From NCBI RefSeq assembly GCF_025802015.1, contig NZ_JAOYFC010000001.1, forward strand, positions 248,001 to 312,000: DNA of 64,000 nt. The letters are read 5' to 3'. Both the position numbers and the translations under genes were made by a program. Positions 7,132-15,920 of the stretch are shown here, piece after piece. Below the pieces are notes generated by a model. It made no database searches and had not been told where the DNA came from. It saw nothing but the letters and a program-made list of their open reading frames with translations. The number at the start of each line of letters is the position of its first letter. Position 1 is the stretch's first letter. The stretch is from Falsihalocynthiibacter halioticoli (GTDB lineage: Bacteria; Pseudomonadota; Alphaproteobacteria; Rhodobacterales; Rhodobacteraceae).

Positions 7132-8316
7132 TTAGCCGACAACACGGAGCGGCGGTCTTCGAATATCGCTACGAACGGAAAGTGCAAGGCGACTTGCAAC
7201 GGAACCTGCAGCCCGTTGCACATCTTCGTCGGCAAGGTGCGCATATCGTAACGTAGTGGTCAGGTTCTTGTGTCCTAGAATTTCCTTTAGCGTAAACGGA
7301 TCAATCCCGTCTTGCATCGCAACTGAGGCATAGGTGTGCCGTAGATCGTGAATGCGGACATCTTCAATGCCCGCCAATTTGCGGATTCTTCTCCACGGCT
7401 TTTGCAGGTTAATCAGGTGGCTAGTTTCAGACTCGCCTAAGATAACGTAAGGGTTCCCTTCCATGCGCGGTAAGTCGGCCAGAATATCATATGCTTCACG
7501 GGGCAGAGGAATGCGCCTCCGGCCCGTCTTGCTGTCGGGGAGTTCCAGATGGTGCGTCGTAACGTTTTCCCATTTGAGGGTCAGAATTTCGCTGTGACGA
7601 CATCCCGTGTAAATCAGCAGAAGGATTGCAGAGACTGCATAGATTGTCTCTGAGCCATCCTCTAGCGCCTTTGCCAAAACTTCACCAAGCCGTCTTTGTT
7701 CATCAGCAGAGAGGTAGCGCTTTTTCTCCTCTTCGCGGAACTTCTTGATGCGTCGAGCAGGGTTTGAGCCAGCATCCCGCAGTCCCCAATCTTCCGCCAT
7801 ATTAAAGAGCTTGGAGAGCATGCTTGCCGCACGATTGGCTTGATAAGGCGTTTCACGCAAGCCGTGGTGAAAGGCGACGACATCAGCGCGCGTTACTTCG
7901 TTGATCGCAATCAGGCCAAGTTTGGGCCGGATAAAACGGCGGATGATGCTGCGATAGTCGCGAGCGGTAGTCGGTTTGCAATGTTGGTCGACGTATTCAT
8001 CCAAGAATCGGTCGCAGAGGCCCGCAACGGTTGGTGCGTGGCGTTTGGCGTGTTTTGCGGCGGAAGGGTCAGCTCCGCCCGCAATCTCTCCCAACAGCTT
8101 CCTCGCGCGTGTGCGGGCTTCATCTGCAGTTACGTTCCCATGTTGTCCAAGTGTAATGCGGCGGCTGCGTCGACCAGAGCGATATTGCACGACAAAGGCT
8201 TTTCGCCCCGAGGGATAAACACGAACACCAAAACCGCGAATGATCTGGTCCCAGATGATGTACTCTTTATCTGTGACCTCTAGCGCTTCGACACTGCGTT
8301 TTGTGATTTTGAACAT
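7132..8316 (-). CDS. Tyrosine recombinase / integrase (P4-type)
   Basis: The 394-residue site-specific recombinase would integrate and excise the element at a tRNA gene. The N-terminal arm-binding domain (about 1-95) has WDQIIRGFGVRVYPSGRK, typical of P4-like integrases; a SAM-like core-binding domain follows (about 95-185). The catalytic domain (about 200-370) shows the Arg of GCRHSEIL, HDLRHT (His-x-x-Arg), the GHKN histidine and the nucleophile Tyr in TTLRYAHL. GTG 8322 is in frame two codons earlier, but ATG 8316 is better spaced from AGGGAG. The gene points away from the tRNA-Lys remnant about 180 bases upstream of it. Confidence 0.92.
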   Translation of the reverse strand: MFKITKRSVEALEVTDKEYIIWDQIIRGFGVRVYPSGRKAFVVQYRSGRRSRRITLGQHGNVTADEARTRARKLLGEIAGGADPSAAKHAKRHAPTVAGLCDRFLDEYVDQHCKPTTARDYRSIIRRFIRPKLGLIAINEVTRADVVAFHHGLRETPYQANRAASMLSKLFNMAEDWGLRDAGSNPARRIKKFREEEKKRYLSADEQRRLGEVLAKALEDGSETIYAVSAILLLIYTGCRHSEILTLKWENVTTHHLELPDSKTGRRRIPLPREAYDILADLPRMEGNPYVILGESETSHLINLQKPWRRIRKLAGIEDVRIHDLRHTYASVAMQDGIDPFTLKEILGHKNLTTTLRYAHLADEDVQRAAGSVASRLALSVRSDIRRPPLRVVG

Positions 8317-8498
8317 ATCCACTCTCTCCCTCTCGTTTGCCCTGAAATCCGAAAACTCTACGGAAGCATTAGGCGGCGAAGTGTGGCGTTATTCATGAAA
8401 GGTTGGCGCGGCGTCAGTCAATATAAATATTTGTTTTTGCTGTATTTTTGTCAGTTTAGCGCAGTGTGGAGTAGGTGGTGAAAACATCCCTGAGAGCC

Positions 8499-8543
8499 CT
8501 TTTAATCAGTAGGTCGATGGTTAGAACCCATCACGGCTCACCA
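8499..8543 (+). repeat. tRNA-Lys(UUU) 3'-half remnant, element attachment site
   Basis: The sequence runs from the anticodon loop (CTTTTAATCAGT) through the variable loop, a perfectly paired T stem (GATGG/CCATC) and the 3' acceptor strand to CCA. No 5' half precedes it, so it is not a functional gene. It is the core expected when a tyrosine integrase inserts at a tRNA-Lys gene. The T loop reads TTAGAAC rather than TTCGAAC, a sign of decay. The rest of the 8317-8763 gap shows nothing I can support. Confidence 0.75.
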
Positions 8544-8763
8544 CTTTTTCTCTCAGATTATTGGGTGATGTGGTGTTCCTGTTTGTGCGCCGAAAGCGCA
8601 TCGTTTCTTCTACGGAAGCAGTTCGTCTCGTATGCGTTGGACGTAAACCGCAATGACGTGCTCTAGATTATTTTCTTTGCGATGAACGTCTGTAGCGACG
8701 AATCAAATATTTACTAGCTTTGGGAGTTCGGTAGAGAAATCTACATCAATGGCGATTCAGCTG

Positions 8764-9561
8764 TTACTTGCTCGCAATGTATGTCGCGATTGCTTGATAT
8801 CCGTAGAGCTGCCCTGCTCTTAGTCGCCGATCATGTTCGCCGACGAGGGCTTCGGCTAAGTCTTTGCCGATTTCGCCGCGTTCCGCCATCAAGCGGGTGG
8901 CTTCGGTGACCCACGGTAGCATTTGCTCTTTTGATGTAATGACGCGGCTCGTGATGTCGAAATGCTCGACACTGAACCCAGCTGCGCTGGTGAGTGGCCC
9001 CAATTTTGCGACGATGTGGGCGTCAGTTACGAACTCGCTTACGAACGCCTTGGCGCAAATGTCGAGTGGGTCATTCGGGAAGCTTCCTAGTGCGGCCTTG
9101 GAAAAATCTACGTCGCAGATGACAAGCTTGCCGCCAGGCTTCAGAACCCGAAAGCCTTCGTTAATAAGGGCTGACGGGGCAACCACATGGGACAGCACAG
9201 TGTGCATCACCACGTTGTCTACGGATTCGTCTTCCAGCGGGAGCGCCGCGCCATCAGCGGCTTCGAATGACAGGTTCTCAAGCCCTGTTACGCGCTGCTG
9301 GGCCTCTTTGACAAAACCCTGGGATGGTTCATAGCCGACAACTTTGGTTGGATGGGCAAACGCAGCAATCCGCCTCGTAACCGCCCCAGCCCCTGCACCA
9401 ACTTCGATTGTGAGGCCAGATGGTTCGAATGTGAGCCGTGCGAGATAATCGGCCACAATCTTCTCCATTTTGGGATCTGACTGACGCTGATCCATTGAAT
9501 CCGCAAAGAGCCGAATGAACTCGGCGCCAGCGGCATCAACGTCTTGAAATGGATCGGCCAT
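8764..9561 (-). CDS. Class I SAM-dependent methyltransferase
   Basis: The 265-residue protein has the class I methyltransferase motifs. Motif I is LTIEVGAGAGAVTRRIA (about 54-70), an acidic residue ends the second strand (VVGYEPS), LSFEAADGAALPLEDESVDNVVMHTVLSHV covers motifs II and III, and a late strand follows with LKPGGKLVICDVD. It resembles the UbiE/COQ5-like small-molecule group, and the substrate cannot be read from sequence. It is a single gene at the start of the core chromosome, just right of the element. About 220 bases without any supported gene separate it from the divergent epimerase gene; they hold only an untranslatable fragment on the minus strand. Confidence 0.8.
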   Translation of the reverse strand: MADPFQDVDAAGAEFIRLFADSMDQRQSDPKMEKIVADYLARLTFEPSGLTIEVGAGAGAVTRRIAAFAHPTKVVGYEPSQGFVKEAQQRVTGLENLSFEAADGAALPLEDESVDNVVMHTVLSHVVAPSALINEGFRVLKPGGKLVICDVDFSKAALGSFPNDPLDICAKAFVSEFVTDAHIVAKLGPLTSAAGFSVEHFDITSRVITSKEQMLPWVTEATRLMAERGEIGKDLAEALVGEHDRRLRAGQLYGYQAIATYIASK

Positions 9562-9779
9562 AAGAAAGCTTCCAAAAAATGTCGTGTAATAATGTTACGA
9601 GTATGCCCTAAATTGGCTAAAAAGTTTAGAAAAACGTGAATGCCCGTTTGAGCGAGTGCTGAGTGACGTCCGACAGGCCCAGCGCGCGCAGCTCTTTAGT
9701 GTTGCAAAACGAAGTGTTTTCAATCGGGTGGGCATAGCACTATGCTACGGCCAAACAGCGAAACGAGAAAGCGGATAAT

Positions 9780-10793
9780 ATGCGCACAGCATTGGTAACG
9801 GGGTCAGCAGGGTTCATCGGGTTTCATCTGTGCCAGACGCTGCTTGATGAAGGCTTCAAGGTTGTCGGGCTTGATGCGCTGACGGATTACTATGATGTTT
9901 CGCTCAAGGAAAAGCGGCACGCGCTGCTTGAACATCCGAATTTCACGCCAGTTGTGGCGCGCCTTGAAGAGCCGGAATTGCTGATGTCTCTATTTGCGGA
10001 GTATCGGTTCGATGTTGTTGTGCATCTCGCGGCTCAGGCTGGTGTTCGGTACTCGATTGATGCGCCGCGCACTTATCTTGAGTCTAACCTGATCGGTACA
10101 TTCGAATTACTAGAATCGGCGCGGGCCTATCCTCCTGCGCATATGCTCTTGGCCTCTACAAGTTCGGCCTATGGGGCGAATACAAAGATGCCCTATGCTG
10201 AAACGGATAAGTCTGATGCGCAAATGTCGTTCTATGCCGCTACGAAGAAGGCCAATGAGTCCATGGCCCATTCTTATGCGCATCTGTATGATTTGCCGAT
10301 CACCATGTTTCGCTTCTTTACGGTCTATGGTCCATGGGGGCGGCCGGATATGGCGCTGTTTAAATTCACCAAGGCTATTCTCGAAGGTTCCCCGATTGAT
10401 GTTTACAACAACGGGGATATGCGGCGCGACTTTACCTATGTAACCGATCTCGTGGCGGCGATCCGTCTATTGGTTGACGCAATTCCCGAACGGCCCGCAA
10501 GCGAGGGCGATATTGCCAGCTATGATAGCCTTTCGCCCGTGGCGCCGTTCCGCGTGGTGAATATCGGCAATTCGGAACCGGTTCAGCTTCTTGATTTCAT
10601 CGACGCAATTGAAGAGGCCATCGGGATCAAAGCCGAGCGCAATATGATGCCGATGCAGCCAGGTGATGTGCCTGCGACTTGGGCAGACGCAACACTCTTG
10701 CAAAAGCTTACGGGTTATACCCCGAAAACAGATGTGGCCAAGGGCGTTGCCGCCTTTGTTGATTGGTACAAAGAGTTTTATAAGGTTGGGTAA
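9780..10793 (+). CDS. UDP-glucuronate 4-epimerase (extended SDR)
   Basis: This 337-residue NAD-dependent epimerase probably converts UDP-glucuronate to UDP-galacturonate for surface polysaccharide. The NAD motif is TGSAGFIGFH (about 7-16). SSTSSAYG and YAATKKANE supply the catalytic Ser/Thr and Tyr-x-x-x-Lys. The TVYGPWGRPDMALFKFTKAI segment is characteristic of UDP-glucuronate epimerases rather than UDP-glucose epimerases. The length fits the family. It ends a few bases before the convergent rppH gene. No polysaccharide cluster surrounds it here. Confidence 0.88.
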   Translation: MRTALVTGSAGFIGFHLCQTLLDEGFKVVGLDALTDYYDVSLKEKRHALLEHPNFTPVVARLEEPELLMSLFAEYRFDVVVHLAAQAGVRYSIDAPRTYLESNLIGTFELLESARAYPPAHMLLASTSSAYGANTKMPYAETDKSDAQMSFYAATKKANESMAHSYAHLYDLPITMFRFFTVYGPWGRPDMALFKFTKAILEGSPIDVYNNGDMRRDFTYVTDLVAAIRLLVDAIPERPASEGDIASYDSLSPVAPFRVVNIGNSEPVQLLDFIDAIEEAIGIKAERNMMPMQPGDVPATWADATLLQKLTGYTPKTDVAKGVAAFVDWYKEFYKVG

Positions 10794-10799
10794 GAGGCG

Positions 10800-11291
10800 T
10801 TAGAGCTTCGGCCCGAACTCGCCCAAAACCTTGCCATAGAGATTGCGTTTGAATGGCACAATTGACTCGATCAATTTGTCGGGCGCCATCCAGCACCATT
10901 CTGAAAACTCCGGCACTTCGGTTTCGATATTGATGTCCGAATCCGTCCCGTTGAAACGCATCAAAAACCACAGCTGTTTCTGGCCGCGGTACTTGCCTTT
11001 CCACAATTTGAGCGAAAGGTCGTGCGGCAGGTCGTAGGGAAGCCAATCTTGAGTTTGGGTTTCGATCGTCACCTTATCGGCCTCGACACCTGTTTCTTCC
11101 CAAAGCTCGCGGAGTGCGGCGGCCTCCGGCGCTTCGCCATCGTCGATGCCGCCCTGTGGCATCTGCCAGGCTGGCGGTTCATGTGCGGGGCGGTCATTGC
11201 GCTGGCCTGCGAAAATCAAGCCGTCTTGGTTCACAAGCATAACGCCCACGCAGGGGCGGTAAGGGCGTGTGTCGGGATTTGAAACTGTCAT
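10800..11291 (-). CDS. rppH: RNA pyrophosphohydrolase RppH
   Basis: The 163-residue Nudix hydrolase removes pyrophosphate from the 5' triphosphate end of mRNAs to start decay, or hydrolyses dinucleoside polyphosphates. The complete Nudix box, GGIDDGEAPEAAALRELWEE followed by TGV, is at about 46-68. The N-terminal YRPCVGVMLVNQDGLIFAGQR is typical of the RppH/YgdP group. It lies downstream of ctpA on the same strand, across a strong hairpin, and ends 7 bases from the convergent epimerase gene. Confidence 0.93.
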   Translation of the reverse strand: MTVSNPDTRPYRPCVGVMLVNQDGLIFAGQRNDRPAHEPPAWQMPQGGIDDGEAPEAAALRELWEETGVEADKVTIETQTQDWLPYDLPHDLSLKLWKGKYRGQKQLWFLMRFNGTDSDINIETEVPEFSEWCWMAPDKLIESIVPFKRNLYGKVLGEFGPKL

Positions 11292-11310
11292 GGAAAACGC
11301 CGGTGTAAGG

Positions 11311-11334
11311 CGGGTCCGGCCGAGGCCGAACCCG
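11311..11334 (-). repeat. Strong hairpin between ctpA and rppH
   Basis: An 11-bp stem (CGGGTTCGGCC / GGCCGGACCCG, one G-T pair) with a 2-base loop lies just after the ctpA stop codon on the transcript strand. No U-run follows, so it more likely stabilises the upstream mRNA end or attenuates read-through into rppH than fully terminates. Confidence 0.5.
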
Positions 11335-11341
11335 TGTTTCT

Positions 11342-12679
11342 TTAGTCTTCGAGGTCGAGTGCGGAAAGACCGTGCAGGAGGTCAATCGCATAAGAAAGTT
11401 GGTAATCCTCATCCCGCAGCTTTGCCGCTTCTTCGGCTTTCGCTTCTTCTTCCTCAAGCTGACGACGCTCGTCCTCTGTCATGGAGTCGTTGCTGAGGCT
11501 GCCACGCAGATCAGCTTCAGAGCGAAGGCGTGGTGAGTCATCCTCTTCCTCTTCTTCGGCGAGTGGATCTCGGCGGGGTTGCTCAACAATGATATTGGGC
11601 GAAACGCCAAGCGCCTGAATGGAGCGGCCCGATGGCGTGTAATACCGAGCGGTGGTCAGGCGCATCGCGCCGTCGCCCTTGAGCGGCATGACCGTTTGAA
11701 CCGAGCCCTTACCAAAGCTCTTTGTGCCAACCACAATCGCGCGGCGGTGATCTTGAAGGGCACCGGCAACGATTTCCGAGGCAGAAGCAGAGCCGCCGTT
11801 GATCAACACAACAATCGGTTTGCCTTGGGCCAGATCGCCAGGGCGCGCATTGAACCGCTCGCCATCTTCGGCGCTGCGGCCACGGGTCGACACGATTTCA
11901 CCAGCCTCAAGGAAGGCGTCCGAAACCAGAACCGCTTGTTCGAGCAAACCGCCTGGGTTGTTACGAAGGTCAACTACGAACCCTTCGACATTCTCGATGC
12001 CGCCGGCTTCTTCGATTTGCTCTTCGATGCCTTCTTTGAGGTTTTCGAATGTTTGGTCGTTGAATGTTGTCACGCGCAATACGATGGACTCACCTTCTGT
12101 GCGGGTCCGTACAGCTGTGAGCTTGATTGTGTCGCGGATGATCGAAACGTCAAATGGCTCGGGCACATCCTCGCGTACGACTGTGATGATGATCTCGGAA
12201 CCAACAGGGCCGCGCATCATCTCAACTGTTTCGTCGAGTGTGAGGCCCAGAACGCTGGCACCATCTACGTGGGTAATGAAATCGCCAGCTTCGATACCTG
12301 CGGCATCCGCGGGAGTGTCATCAATCGGGGACACGACTTTCACAAAGCCCTCTTCCTGCGTCACCTCAATGCCAAGGCCGCCGAACTCGCCGCGCGTCTG
12401 TTCGCGCATGTCGTCGAAATCGGCGGGGGGTAGATAGCTGGAGTGCGGATCAAGTGACGTGAGCATGCCATTGATCGCGGCTTCGATCAGGTCGGCTTCG
12501 TCAACTTCTTCGACGTATTGGCTGCGAATGCGTTCAAACGCGCTGCCGAATAGGTCGAGTTGTTCATAGATTGTGCTTTTGGATTCTGCTTCCTGCGCCA
12601 GCAAAGGCGCCGCGACTTGGGTTGTCACGATTGCGGCGAGCACCGCGCCGCCTGTTGCCGCCATTAAGAACTTTTTCAT
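11342..12679 (-). CDS. ctpA: Carboxy-terminal processing protease (S41 family)
   Basis: The 445-residue periplasmic protease has a signal peptide (MKKFLMAATGGAVLAAIVTT, cleavage near AQE), a PDZ domain (about 95-170) and an S41 catalytic domain. The nucleophile lies in NGGSASASE (about 294-302) and the general-base Lys in SFGKGSVQT (about 324). It trims C-termini of periplasmic proteins, including peptidoglycan-linked enzymes. The C-terminal 80 residues are acidic and charged, unusual in degree but common among alphaproteobacterial CtpA. An in-frame ATG ten codons earlier lacks a ribosome binding site; ATG 12679 has AAGGA. It follows an EnvC-like gene after 5 bases, an order frequent in alphaproteobacteria that links both to cell-wall turnover. 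Confidence 0.93.
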   Translation of the reverse strand: MKKFLMAATGGAVLAAIVTTQVAAPLLAQEAESKSTIYEQLDLFGSAFERIRSQYVEEVDEADLIEAAINGMLTSLDPHSSYLPPADFDDMREQTRGEFGGLGIEVTQEEGFVKVVSPIDDTPADAAGIEAGDFITHVDGASVLGLTLDETVEMMRGPVGSEIIITVVREDVPEPFDVSIIRDTIKLTAVRTRTEGESIVLRVTTFNDQTFENLKEGIEEQIEEAGGIENVEGFVVDLRNNPGGLLEQAVLVSDAFLEAGEIVSTRGRSAEDGERFNARPGDLAQGKPIVVLINGGSASASEIVAGALQDHRRAIVVGTKSFGKGSVQTVMPLKGDGAMRLTTARYYTPSGRSIQALGVSPNIIVEQPRRDPLAEEEEEDDSPRLRSEADLRGSLSNDSMTEDERRQLEEEEAKAEEAAKLRDEDYQLSYAIDLLHGLSALDLED

Positions 12680-12684
12680 ACCGT

Positions 12685-13821
12685 CTATTCCTTTGTCACA
12701 GCAAACCACGGAGCCGGATCAACCGGTGCGTTGCCCTGTCTTACCTCTATATAAAGCGTTTCCGAGCGTTGAGCGCCACTCCCTTCCGTAGAATTTTGTA
12801 AAAACTCTTCTGCATTCGGGGATTTTCCACCCATCAAACCAATCGCCGTGCCGCCTGAAACGACTTGGCCGACCTCACCATACACCTCGTTCATGCCCGC
12901 GATAACCATGAGAGTGCCGGATTGCGGTTCAAGGATCATCACATTTCCGTAGTCCAGAAGCGGGCCACGGTAACGGATCGTTGCAGGGACTGGCGCGGTT
13001 ACAAGTGCGAGCGGTTGAGTGCCGAGGAGTAAGCCAGGGCGGCGGATGCCCGCGGCGTCGGCTTCGTTAAATCGGCGCAAAACAGTTCCGCTTGCGGGGA
13101 GCGGCAGCGTGCCTTGGAGCGCGTCAAAGTCGAGACGCAGAGCAGCAGGCTCTTCCTCATCTGGGACAAGTCCGCTGGCGAAGGCTTCAAGCGTTTCGCT
13201 GCTTTGTAAGAGTGTGTGCAGATGTTCCGGCTCGTCCAAAAAACGTTGTGGCAGGTCGTCACGGTCGGAAATTGCTTGCGAAAGCTGCGCGCGAGCTTGT
13301 TGCGCGCCGAACAGTCCCTCACGGAGGCTATCGACAGCGCTTTCCTGAAGCGCGCGAAGCGTGGCGACCTCATGAAGCTGTGCGCGCAGCCCTTCGACCT
13401 TGGCTTGCAGGCTCGGCGTCACATCGGAGAGCATCATCCCTGTTCGCGCTGTTCCCAGTGGTCCGGCAGGGTGAAGAAGTAGGAGGGGCGTGGGCGAGGA
13501 TTGCATGGATTGCAAAACCCCGATCAGTTGCGCGACCTCCTCGCGACGGGCCTCGAATTCAAGTTCGATGGCACGTTCACGGATCGTGGCACGGCGCAAT
13601 CCCTCGCGCATCGCCGAAAGTCCTTCCTCGAAAGCCTCGACCGTTTGGGTCAGAGCCGCGACCCGATCACTCGCTTTCTCGGCTTCGTCCAGCGCCAAAG
13701 TTGCTTCGCTTATCTGTTGCGAGGCGCGGCGGGCAGCATGGGCCGGATCCACTTCGGCAAGCGCCGGAGTGGTCGACAGCAAAATAAGGGCTAAGGCCCG
13801 AATGGCGGCGCCTAGCTTCAT
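12685..13821 (-). CDS. EnvC-like murein hydrolase activator, degenerate LytM domain
   Basis: The 378-residue exported protein has a signal peptide (to about ALA at 22), a long coiled coil (about 25-215) and a C-terminal LytM/M23 domain (about 235-370). The zinc-binding histidines of active LytM proteases are absent: the usual DHG and GH positions read LEPQSG and IAGMNE. The domain is therefore probably non-enzymatic and works as EnvC does, by activating amidases at the division site. It overlaps gpmI by 4 bases and precedes ctpA by 5 bases, so the three genes are cotranscribed. Acting in the periplasm is inferred from the signal peptide. Confidence 0.85.
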   Translation of the reverse strand: MKLGAAIRALALILLSTTPALAEVDPAHAARRASQQISEATLALDEAEKASDRVAALTQTVEAFEEGLSAMREGLRRATIRERAIELEFEARREEVAQLIGVLQSMQSSPTPLLLLHPAGPLGTARTGMMLSDVTPSLQAKVEGLRAQLHEVATLRALQESAVDSLREGLFGAQQARAQLSQAISDRDDLPQRFLDEPEHLHTLLQSSETLEAFASGLVPDEEEPAALRLDFDALQGTLPLPASGTVLRRFNEADAAGIRRPGLLLGTQPLALVTAPVPATIRYRGPLLDYGNVMILEPQSGTLMVIAGMNEVYGEVGQVVSGGTAIGLMGGKSPNAEEFLQNSTEGSGAQRSETLYIEVRQGNAPVDPAPWFAVTKE

Positions 13822-15338
13822 GTGATGATGAGAGTCTCGCCTGTCATTTCAGCGGGTTTTTCAAGCTCCATCAAATCAAGCACGGTCGGCGCAAGATCAG
13901 ACAGCCGCCCAACGCGAAGCGATGCGCCCTCTGGCCCGCCAAAGAGCGCGACAGGAACCGGATTAACCGTATGCGCCGTATGTGGTCCGCCGGTTTCGGG
14001 ATCAACCATGGTTTCACAGTTGCCGTGATCAGCGGTGATAACCATCGCGCCGCCAGCCTTTTCGAGCGCGTCCAGAACGCGGCCAAGTCCGCGATCAACG
14101 GCCTCGCAGGCTTTGATCGCCGCGCCAAGATCGCCCGTATGCCCAACCATATCTGGGTTGGCATAGTTGGTGACGATCAGGTCATATCCGGCCTCTATGG
14201 CCTCAACGAATTTGTCTGTTACCTCATCGGCAGACATCTCTGGCTGAAGGTCATAGGTCGCGACCTTTGGCGAAAGCGGCATGCAGCGATCTTCGCCTTT
14301 TTCTGGCTCTTCTTTGCCGCCATTCAAGAAGAAGGTCACATGCGGGTACTTCTCGGTTTCGGCAAGGCGGAACTGCTTTAGGTCGTGCTTCGCGACCCAT
14401 GCGCCGAGCGTGTTTACAAGGTTCGCCTTGGGGAAGCACACATCCACATAGGCGTTATGGGCGTCTGAATAGGGAACCATTCCGAGGAATGCCGCAAGCT
14501 TAGGGCGGGTGCCGGTTTCGAAGGCGTCAAAATCCGGCTGACCGATCGCTGCGAGGATTTCGCGCGCGCGGTCGGCGCGGAAGTTGAGACAGAAAATGCC
14601 ATCGCCATCGACGACGCCTTCAAAGCCTTCAAGAACAGTTGGCGCGATGAATTCGTCGGTTTCGCCGCGTGCGTATGCCTCTTTGACAGCCTGCTCAGCG
14701 TTTGCAGAGCGAAGCCCTTGTGCCTTGATCATTGCGTTATAGGCCTGTGAAACGCGCTCCCAGCGATTGTCGCGATCCATGGCGAAGTAGCGGCCAATGA
14801 CGGTCCCGATCCGTGCGGTCTCGGGCAGTCCGGCGAGCAGCGTTGCGATGAATTGATCCGCCGATTTCGGCGCAACATCGCGGCCATCGGTGATTGCGTG
14901 GACAACGCAGGGAAGGCCCGCATCGGCAACAGCCTTGGCTGCGGCAATGATGTGCGCGTGATGCCCGTGAACACCGCCATCGGAAACAACGCCCATAAGA
15001 TGCGCGGTTCCGCCAGTTGATTTCAGCGTATCGATGAATTTTGTCAGAGCCGCGTTTGAGAAAAAGCTGCCGTCCTCGATTGCGAGGTCGATTTGGCCGA
15101 GGTCCATTGGAACGACCCGCCCTGCACCGATATTAGTGTGGCCCACTTCGGAGTTGCCCATCTGCCCCTTGGGCAAACCGACGTCTGGTCCGTATGTGGT
15201 TAGTGTCGCAGAGGGGCCTTCGCGCATGATGCGGTCGAAATTGGGTGTATGGGCAAGAAGCGGGGCGTTTGCCTCTTTGGAGTCGCTTTGGCCCCACCCG
15301 TCAAGAATACACAAAACAATTGGTTTTTTCGGGCTCAT
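13818..15338 (-). CDS. gpmI: 2,3-bisphosphoglycerate-independent phosphoglycerate mutase
   Basis: The 506-residue Mn-dependent enzyme interconverts 3- and 2-phosphoglycerate in glycolysis and gluconeogenesis. CILDGWGQ near the N-terminus supplies the first metal Asp, GQMGNSEVGHTNIGAGRV (about 58-75) carries the phosphoserine nucleophile, and ITADHGNCE with GGPHTAHT near the end carries the second metal site. Length and motifs are canonical. The start has GAGAG upstream. Its 3' end overlaps the EnvC-like gene by 4 bases (ATGA), giving a gpmI-envC-ctpA operon. Confidence 0.97.
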   Translation of the reverse strand: MSPKKPIVLCILDGWGQSDSKEANAPLLAHTPNFDRIMREGPSATLTTYGPDVGLPKGQMGNSEVGHTNIGAGRVVPMDLGQIDLAIEDGSFFSNAALTKFIDTLKSTGGTAHLMGVVSDGGVHGHHAHIIAAAKAVADAGLPCVVHAITDGRDVAPKSADQFIATLLAGLPETARIGTVIGRYFAMDRDNRWERVSQAYNAMIKAQGLRSANAEQAVKEAYARGETDEFIAPTVLEGFEGVVDGDGIFCLNFRADRAREILAAIGQPDFDAFETGTRPKLAAFLGMVPYSDAHNAYVDVCFPKANLVNTLGAWVAKHDLKQFRLAETEKYPHVTFFLNGGKEEPEKGEDRCMPLSPKVATYDLQPEMSADEVTDKFVEAIEAGYDLIVTNYANPDMVGHTGDLGAAIKACEAVDRGLGRVLDALEKAGGAMVITADHGNCETMVDPETGGPHTAHTVNPVPVALFGGPEGASLRVGRLSDLAPTVLDLMELEKPAEMTGETLIIT

Positions 15339-15440
15339 AGATCTCTCGTTTCTTGAAGTTGCTTTGTTCTACGCAGCGCAAGCGACAAGGGCAAGCGCGC
15401 AAGGGAACGCTAAACAAATCAGCTTAGACCTGTGGCCATA

Positions 15441-15911
15441 TCAGGCACGATGATAAGGAGAACCCGCAAGAATTGTTGCTGCGCGGTAAAGCTGTTCCGT
15501 CAGCATGACCCGCGCCAGCATGTGCGGCCAGACCATTGCCCCGAAAGAGAGCCGGAAATCTGCGGAAGCCCGTAGCGATTTGGCAAGGCCATCCGCGCCA
15601 CCAATAACAAAGGCAACATCGCTTTGCCCGTCATCGCGCCAATGCGCAAGCGTCTGTGCAAAGGTCGGGCTTGGGATGACTTTGCCACGTTCATCAAGGA
15701 TCGCGACGATTGCATTATCTGGTATGACGCGGGATAAGAGGCGCGCCTCCTCTTCGGAGCCGAGCCCCTTTTTATCCTCGACTTCATGCACTTGAACCGG
15801 CCCGAGCGACAAGGCGCGGCCCGTTCGGTCAAAACGTGTCAGATAATCGTCGATTAGGTCGCGTTCAGGGCCAGAGCGAAGTCGCCCAACGGCGCAGATA
15901 TGAACGCGCAT
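15441..15911 (-). CDS. rlmH: 23S rRNA pseudouridine1915 N3-methyltransferase RlmH
   Basis: The 156-residue SPOUT methyltransferase modifies pseudouridine 1915 in helix 69 of 23S rRNA on the assembled ribosome. The C-terminal knot region has FVIGGADGL (about 103-111) followed by LSFGAMVWPHMLARVMLTEQLYRA, both hallmarks of the family, and the chain ends SPYHRA as expected. It follows rsfS by 9 bases; this rsfS-rlmH pair is widespread in bacteria and joins two ribosome-associated functions. Confidence 0.95.
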   Translation of the reverse strand: MRVHICAVGRLRSGPERDLIDDYLTRFDRTGRALSLGPVQVHEVEDKKGLGSEEEARLLSRVIPDNAIVAILDERGKVIPSPTFAQTLAHWRDDGQSDVAFVIGGADGLAKSLRASADFRLSFGAMVWPHMLARVMLTEQLYRAATILAGSPYHRA

Positions 15912-15920
15912 AAGAGTGCC

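Noticed and set aside
8475..8666. 63-codon frame over the tRNA-Lys remnant
   Set aside because: It simply reads through the attachment-site scar and unrelated flanking DNA.
9562..9779. Minus-strand coding fragment in the gap between the methyltransferase and the epimerase
   Set aside because: A stretch reads as protein-like but has no start codon and is closed by a stop; it may be a gene remnant but cannot be assigned.
11579..12433. 284-codon open frame opposite ctpA
   Set aside because: It is antisense to ctpA, which has full protease motifs; composition is that of a shadow frame.
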